In this document: in pieces, positions 60,030 to 64,000 of the stretch
Layout of the letters: each line of letters starts with the position of its first letter
How positions within the stretch are numbered: position 1 is the first letter of the stretch
DNA from: Streptomyces sulphureus DSM 40104
GTDB lineage: Bacteria; Actinomycetota; Actinomycetes; Streptomycetales; Streptomycetaceae
Length of the DNA: 64,000 bases
Assembly (NCBI RefSeq): GCF_000381025.1
Contig: NZ_KB905816.1
Location: 620,001-684,000 of the forward strand
Reading direction: 5' to 3'
Notes under the pieces: model-generated
What the model was told of the DNA's origin: nothing
The model's input: only the letters and a program-made list of their open reading frames with translations
Database searches by the model: none
Translations under genes and position numbers: made by a program

Positions 60030-60380
60030 TCACATGCCGTCGGTGACGGAGCGAGCCACGTCCGAGCCGGAGTCCCCCGCCGTCCGAAGCTGCGTGTGCG
60101 TGTCCGTGTCGACGTCTTCGCCGAGATCGGCGACGCGGTGGTCGGCGCCGCTCATGTCGTCGCGGTCCTCGGCCGCCTTGCCGGCGCCGCGCGCCTGCCG
60201 CTCGCTGTTGCCGTTGAGGGCGCTCACGTACGCGTCCGCGCCGCCGAACTGCGCCCCACCGGCCTCCACGCCCCTGAGGTGGCCCCGGGCGCCCTCCGCC
60301 GCGTCGGCCGAACGGTTGCTGGTGCGGCCGCCCTCCCTGAACCCCTCGGGCAGGTAGTCCAGCCCTGCGTCCTCGCTCAT
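60030..60380 (-). CDS. Small EspC/WXG100-superfamily-like protein
   Basis: A 116-residue acidic protein with a helical C-terminal two-thirds (ADAYVSALNGNSERQARGAGKAAEDRDDMSGADHRV), similar in size and helix layout to EspC-type ESX proteins, but no WxG is seen. ATG with GGGAGGAA 3-10 bases upstream. Probably exported by the adjacent machine together with its partner. Family assignment is tentative. Confidence 0.6.
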   Translation of the reverse strand: MSEDAGLDYLPEGFREGGRTSNRSADAAEGARGHLRGVEAGGAQFGGADAYVSALNGNSERQARGAGKAAEDRDDMSGADHRVADLGEDVDTDTHTQLRTAGDSGSDVARSVTDGM

Positions 60381-60394
60381 CGTTCCTCCCTCGC

Positions 60395-61807
60395 TCACTC
60401 GCCCAACGTGCCCGGAACGGCCCTGCGTTGGGGGCGCCACACCTCGGCGTCCTCGCGCATCTCGGTGCCCTTGCCCTCGCGGCGCTTCCGCTCGACGCCG
60501 CGCGCCTTCTGCCCGCCCGCGGCCCCGGGCGCGGGCCCCGGAGCGCCCCGTGCCGCTCCGGGCGCCCCGCGCGTCGCGCCGGCGGACGGCTGCCCGCCGC
60601 CGAGCCGGTGCCGTGCGGCGGCGTCGGCCGCACTCGACCGCCGGCCGGCCGGCTTGTCGGTGACGGTGCGCGAGGGCTGCCGCGCCGCGCGCGCGGCTCC
60701 CCCGGCGGAGCGCTGCGAGGAGGCCCCCGGCGGCGGGGTGAACGGGCGGCCGCCCTGACGCGCCTCGCGCGCCCCGAGCCGGTTCGCCAACTCCGCCTTG
60801 TGCGCGAGGTTCTGCCCCGCCTGCCGCGAGATCTGCGCCTGCGCACGCCCGCCGCCCGCGACGCTGGGCGGCGCGACGCCGCCGTACAACCCCGCCACAC
60901 CGGCCGCGCCCAGTGCCGCACCCCCCGCGACGACTCCGCCGCCCGCCCCGGTCACACCCCCGTCGAGACCGGAGAGGCGGGTGGCGTACTGGGTGACCTC
61001 GCCGAACGGCCGTCCCGTCACCGGGTCGATCCAGCGACCCGACGACGGGTCGAACTCCCGCCCCGTCGCCGGGTCGACGAGGAATCCGGTGCCCGGGCTC
61101 TGCACCCATCCCGCGAAGTCCCCTCCGTCGGGCCCGACGATCGACGAGTACGGGTACGAACCGGCGCCCACCGTCGCCCCGTTGGGTGCGACGACGACGG
61201 GTCCGTGCCCACCCGCGCCGAGGCCGAGCTCTCCACCCCCGGCGGAGAGCGCGCCCGCACCGCGGAATCCCCCGCCCGGCGCGGGCGAGACCTCCGGCGC
61301 CGTGGGGGCGTCGCCGCCCGTGACGCCGCCGATCACATGGTCCAGCGCGGAAAGCTCCTGGATCGCCTCGCGGGCGAGTTCGTTCATCCGCTGGACGTGC
61401 ATGGTGCTGCCTTTGTCCGCCTGCACCTGGAGGGAGCCGGACGCCGTGGCCGCGTCCTCGTCCTTGCTGTTCTTCGCGTCCTGGTTCTTCTCGTACTCGA
61501 TGCGGAGGCTCTCGGCCCGCTCCGCCGCCTCGGCCGCCGCGCCGCCCGCGTCCTGGAGCTGGCGGCTGATCGCCATCGCCAGCGAGGACGCCTGGCCGCC
61601 CCAACCTCCCGTCGCCCCGAGGCTGTCGGCGAGTTCGGCGAGGCCGACACCGGGTTCTGCCGAGGTCTCGCCCGCGACTCGACCCAGGTCGTCACCGGTG
61701 CGCGTGGCGACGCCCGCGAGCGCCATCCAGGCGCCGGCGGCGGCCTTCATCTCGTAGTCGTTGACGCTGAGGATCTGCGAGACCGTCTGGTAGAAGCTGT
61801 CGCTCAT
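60395..61807 (-). CDS. WXG/PPE-like N-terminal protein with Gly/Ala-rich tail and octapeptide repeats
   Basis: A 470-residue protein. Residues ~1-165 are helical, with Trp and Gly-rich turns (AGAWMALAG, GATGGWGGQAS) like PPE/WXG-type ESX substrates. A Gly-rich stretch follows, then three tandem octapeptides VDPATGREF, FDPSSGRWI and IDPVTGRPF (244-268), a hydrophobic Gly/Ala segment (about 285-310) and a long basic Arg/Pro/Ala-rich tail. No known enzymatic domain. ATG at 61807 has CCGGAG 6-11 bases before it; 4 bp separate it from the previous stop. Likely substrate or surface-linked component. Confidence 0.65.
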   Translation of the reverse strand: MSDSFYQTVSQILSVNDYEMKAAAGAWMALAGVATRTGDDLGRVAGETSAEPGVGLAELADSLGATGGWGGQASSLAMAISRQLQDAGGAAAEAAERAESLRIEYEKNQDAKNSKDEDAATASGSLQVQADKGSTMHVQRMNELAREAIQELSALDHVIGGVTGGDAPTAPEVSPAPGGGFRGAGALSAGGGELGLGAGGHGPVVVAPNGATVGAGSYPYSSIVGPDGGDFAGWVQSPGTGFLVDPATGREFDPSSGRWIDPVTGRPFGEVTQYATRLSGLDGGVTGAGGGVVAGGAALGAAGVAGLYGGVAPPSVAGGGRAQAQISRQAGQNLAHKAELANRLGAREARQGGRPFTPPPGASSQRSAGGAARAARQPSRTVTDKPAGRRSSAADAAARHRLGGGQPSAGATRGAPGAARGAPGPAPGAAGGQKARGVERKRREGKGTEMREDAEVWRPQRRAVPGTLGE

Positions 61808-61811
61808 CGGC

Positions 61812-62162
61812 TCACTCCGGGAGCATCTCTTGGCCACCGCCGGGGCGCTGGTCCGCCGCCAGCTTGTTCTGGAGGGCGACCTCCTCGTCCGTCATGTTCG
61901 CCAGGTCGGCCACCTCCCCTGCCCGGTCGACGATGTTCTCCACGGAGACGCCGTGGCGCTCGGCCTGCTCGAGCATCGCGCGGGCCGCGCTCTCCAGCGC
62001 GTCGGCCGCGTCCCCGCCGCTGGGAACCGAGCCGAACATGCCGCGGGCCGCGGCGATCTGGAGGAAGCCCTCCCGCAGCGAGATCCCCGTGGCCCCCGCT
62101 GCGCCCTCCTGCGTACCCCTCGCCGCTTCGGCGTTGAGGTGCTCGCCTTCCCCGTCCGACAT
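61812..62162 (-). CDS. Small helical secretion-operon protein
   Basis: A 116-residue acidic, helical protein. The centre (GGDAADALESAARAMLEQAERHG) and the end (DRAGEVADLANMTDEEVALQNKLA) form amphipathic helices, but no WxG motif is present. Likely partner or chaperone of the following 470-residue protein, whose gene starts 4 bp downstream. ATG at 62162. Function unknown. Confidence 0.65.
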   Translation of the reverse strand: MSDGEGEHLNAEAARGTQEGAAGATGISLREGFLQIAAARGMFGSVPSGGDAADALESAARAMLEQAERHGVSVENIVDRAGEVADLANMTDEEVALQNKLAADQRPGGGQEMLPE

Positions 62163-62178
62163 GCGTCCTCTCCCCGTC

Positions 62179-62481
62179 TCAGCGGCCGGCGGCCCGGCGC
62201 ATCGCCTCGCCGCCCTCCAGCGCGATGTTGCGGGAGCGTTCCATCGCGGTGTTCTGGAGGCCGAGGTTCTCCCCGAACTGCTCGACCTTGCGTACGTAGT
62301 TGTCGTTGCGATCGCTGAGGACCGACTGGAGGCCGGAGTCGATCTCGCCCTCGGGGAAGAGCCCCTCGATGCGGCGGATCACGTCCGACCAGATCTCGTT
62401 GCACTCGGTCAACTGCCGTGCGCCGGCCTGCTGGATGTCGCCCATGGCGGCGTCGCTGAACCTGTAGTGCCCGTCCTGCAT
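62179..62481 (-). CDS. WXG100-family protein (EsxA-like)
   Basis: A 100-residue helical-hairpin protein with CNEIWSDVIRRIEGLF at the turn region, where the Trp takes the WxG place but the Gly is Asp. Size and layout fit WXG100 proteins exported by type VII systems as dimers. Its C-terminal helix ends RRAAGR without an obvious YxxxD/E export signal, so the partner may carry it. ATG at 62481; 34 bp after the previous stop. Confidence 0.75.
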   Translation of the reverse strand: MQDGHYRFSDAAMGDIQQAGARQLTECNEIWSDVIRRIEGLFPEGEIDSGLQSVLSDRNDNYVRKVEQFGENLGLQNTAMERSRNIALEGGEAMRRAAGR

Positions 62482-62515
62482 CTTGGTCTCCGCTCTCTCG
62501 TCCCTCGTCCGCGGC

Positions 62516-62875
62516 TCAGGCGCGCATGCCGAGCTGGATGTCGCCGGCCTGCCCGCCTCCCGCGCCCCCGCCGGCCGCCGACGTCTGGACCTGCTGGACC
62601 TGCTCGTCGGTGTTGTGGCCCTGCTCGCCCGTGAGGTTGAGGTCCGAGCGCAGTCCCTCCAGCTCCTCGGCGAGCGCCCTGCCGACCGAGGCGAGGTCCG
62701 CGTAGGTGCCCTGCGCGACGGCGGTGCCGCTGCTGGAGAAGGCCGTCGTCACGTTGTCGCCCTGGGCGCCGATGATCGTGGACGACTCCTGCATCCGTTC
62801 GAAGGCGTCGTCGACGATGCCTTCGATCGCCTTCAACGCCTCCGTCCCGACATTGACGTCGTACTCGTCGCTCAT
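62516..62875 (-). CDS. WXG100-family protein (EsxB-like), first gene of the operon
   Basis: A 119-residue helical protein with an N-terminal helix (VGTEALKAIEGIVDDAFERM), a turn around GTAVAQGTYADL and a second helix (VGRALAEELEGLRSDLNL), then a Gly-rich tail. No Trp is in the turn, so it is a divergent member. Probable heterodimer partner of the next gene product. ATG after GGAGG; first gene of the 12-gene secretion operon, about 75 bp downstream of the promoter candidate. Confidence 0.72.
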   Translation of the reverse strand: MSDEYDVNVGTEALKAIEGIVDDAFERMQESSTIIGAQGDNVTTAFSSSGTAVAQGTYADLASVGRALAEELEGLRSDLNLTGEQGHNTDEQVQQVQTSAAGGGAGGGQAGDIQLGMRA

Positions 62876-63362
62876 ATCTGCCTCCTCGGGCCCAGGCCCG
62901 CACCGATCGGCTCCCCGGTTTGCGATCGCGCCGGATCACCAGCACGTGCTCCAGCACCGTAGGAAGAGGGCGTATCAGATCCGTATCAACCGCGTCCGCG
63001 CTTGGCACCGACGTTTGCAGACGCCTGGAATTCCCTTGCGCAACTACTGTGCGCCCGGCAACGGTTGGAGCCGTCCGCACGGTGCGGCAGAGGGCGCGGC
63101 GGAGGCACACCGCCCCGCTCGGCCGCACCCGCGGCGGCCACGGGGGTCGCCCGACCGCGGCTGGCCGGAGGCCGGGTACCGTGCTCGCGCACTGCCCGGC
63201 GCCCCGGGTGGGCGCACGGGAGCGCGTACGCGCGTGTACCAGCCGTCACGCTGATCGCGTAGGCTGGTCACACACGTTTTCAGATCTCCATGGCAAACGT
63301 TTCCGCGGGCCTGCTGCGAGGTTTCGCGGCCCGCGTCGGGAATGCCGAGGGAAGGGTCTCTG
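62876..63362. promoter_or_regulatory. Divergent control region between the secretion operon and the SARP gene
   Basis: No gene lies in this 0.49 kb. It includes a perfect 10-bp palindrome AGCACGTGCT (62941-62950), the 11-bp-period direct repeats described separately, and promoter DNA of the SARP gene (63240-63300). Confidence 0.6.
62956..62988 (-). promoter_or_regulatory. SARP-type direct repeats with -10 site for the secretion operon
   Basis: CGTATCA occurs twice (62971-62977 and 62982-62988) with an exact 11-bp period. Read toward the secretion operon, the second repeat (TGATACG) is followed after 9 bp by TACGGT (62956-62961), a -10-like hexamer. Heptamer direct repeats one helical turn apart next to the -10 are the established binding geometry of SARP activators, and a SARP gene lies immediately upstream, divergent. 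Transcription would start near 62949. Confidence 0.6.
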
Positions 63363-64000
63363 ATGGAGTTCCGTGTTCTCGGCCCGCTGGAGGTCCGGGA
63401 CCAGCGGGGCGAGCAACTGCCGGTGAGCGCACCGATGTTGAGGGCGCTGCTGGCGACGCTGGTGCTGCGCACCGGCCACGTGGTGACAGTGGAGGACCTG
63501 GCACACCAGCTATGGGGCGAGGAACCGCCGGCCTCCATCAGGACGGCGATCCGCAACTACGTGATGCGGCTCCGCAAGGCGCTCCGCGAGGAGCGCATCA
63601 ACACCAGCGCGGGCGGCTACCAACTCCTCGCATCGCGCGAGGAGACGGACCTCGGCCAGTTCCAGGCGCTCCACTCGCACTCGCGCGAGATAGCTTCCAC
63701 CGACCCGGCCGCCGCGGCCGAACTCCTCGACGAGGCACTGGCGTTGTGGCGCGGCAAGCCGCTCACCGGCATCGGGGACTGCCCGCTCCGCACCGTCCAC
63801 CAGCCGCGCCTGGAGGAGCTGCGCCTCACGACCGCGGAGGAGCGGTTCGACCTCCGCCTCGCGCTGGGCGAGCACGAGGTGCTCGTCGAGGAGCTCCTCG
63901 CCGCAGTCAGGGAGCACCCGCTGCGCGAACGGCTCACTCGCCAGTTGATGCTCGCGCTCCACCGCAGCGGCAGGAGCGCCGAGGCGCTCGGCGTCTTCCG
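63363..64000 (+). CDS. SARP/AfsR-family transcriptional activator (partial, runs off right edge)
   Basis: The first 212 residues are present. Residues 1-~90 form an OmpR-like winged helix typical of SARPs (MEFRVLGPLEVRD, then MLRALLATLVLR, VEDLAHQLWGEEPPASIRTAIRNYVMRLRKAL, GGYQLL). Residues ~98-212 enter the bacterial transcriptional activation domain (LALWRGKPLTGIG, LREHPLRERLTRQLMLALHRSG pattern), which continues past the window. ATG at 63363, in a region of normal codon use. It is divergent from the secretion operon and very likely controls it; whether a larger AfsR-type NTPase domain follows cannot be seen. Confidence 0.92.
   Translation, partial: MEFRVLGPLEVRDQRGEQLPVSAPMLRALLATLVLRTGHVVTVEDLAHQLWGEEPPASIRTAIRNYVMRLRKALREERINTSAGGYQLLASREETDLGQFQALHSHSREIASTDPAAAAELLDEALALWRGKPLTGIGDCPLRTVHQPRLEELRLTTAEERFDLRLALGEHEVLVEELLAAVREHPLRERLTRQLMLALHRSGRSAEALGVF

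Noticed and set aside
61812..62162. Possible BldB homologue in the secretion operon
   Set aside because: bldB lies near esx genes in some Streptomyces, but this sequence shows no clear BldB pattern, so no symbol was given.

Overview
The window is high-GC DNA (third codon positions almost always G or C, many GTG starts, 4-bp GTGA/ATGA gene overlaps). It carries a cvn 'conservon' with two P450s, an ESX/type VII secretion locus flanked by a SARP regulator, a DUF1707 protein and a Mut7-C protein. This points to an actinomycete, most likely Streptomyces or a close relative; the species cannot be told from the sequence. No rRNA, tRNA, CRISPR array or insertion sequence was seen.

Layout. 0.4-3.9 kb: D-amino-acid oxidase, secreted M1 metallopeptidase, MpaB-type oxygenase. 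4.2-9.8 kb: conservon cvnA-B-C-D plus two P450s, the first with the CYP157-type loss of the ExxR arginine. 10.3-11.2 kb: MerR-type regulator. 11.5-17.3 kb (minus): beta-oxidation operon of alpha-methylacyl-CoA racemase, acyl-CoA dehydrogenase, thiolase and FadB, suited to methyl-branched acyl chains. 17.8-20.5 kb: SIS-domain sugar isomerase, class II aldolase and DeoR regulator, with repeat-type operator candidates upstream. 20.8-28.7 kb: mixed genes (CoA transferase, Nudix, DUF1707, small membrane protein, GH25, membrane protein, OsmC, polysaccharide deacetylase, Fpg/Nei).

28.8-37.3 kb (minus): the most interesting operon. A single 997-residue frame joins an EPSP-synthase-like domain to an acyl-CoA synthetase. 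It is translationally coupled to an acyl-CoA dehydrogenase and a FabL/ChcA-like SDR with a Tyr-x6-Lys motif, followed by a 2,4-dienoyl-CoA reductase-like flavoenzyme and a beta-ketoacyl-ACP synthase, then a strong hairpin terminator. The content matches what is needed to turn shikimate into a reduced ring acyl-CoA such as cyclohexanecarboxyl-CoA, here next to a dedicated condensing enzyme and with no modular PKS in view.

38-46 kb: Mut7-C protein, secreted HAD phosphatase, Tat-exported sulfite-oxidase-type molybdoenzyme, secreted AroQ-gamma chorismate mutase and QuiC-type 3-dehydroshikimate dehydratase. With the EPSPS-like fusion, three shikimate-related proteins therefore lie within about 12 kb.

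46.9-62.9 kb (minus): a 12-gene type VII secretion operon, read as two WXG100-like proteins, three small or medium effector-like proteins, an 807-residue acidic protein, then eccC, eccD, mycP, eccB, eccE and an accessory gene. A divergent SARP regulator gene (63.4 kb) runs off the right edge. Between them lie two identical 7-bp direct repeats at 11-bp periodicity next to a -10-like hexamer, the geometry expected of a SARP operator for the esx promoter.
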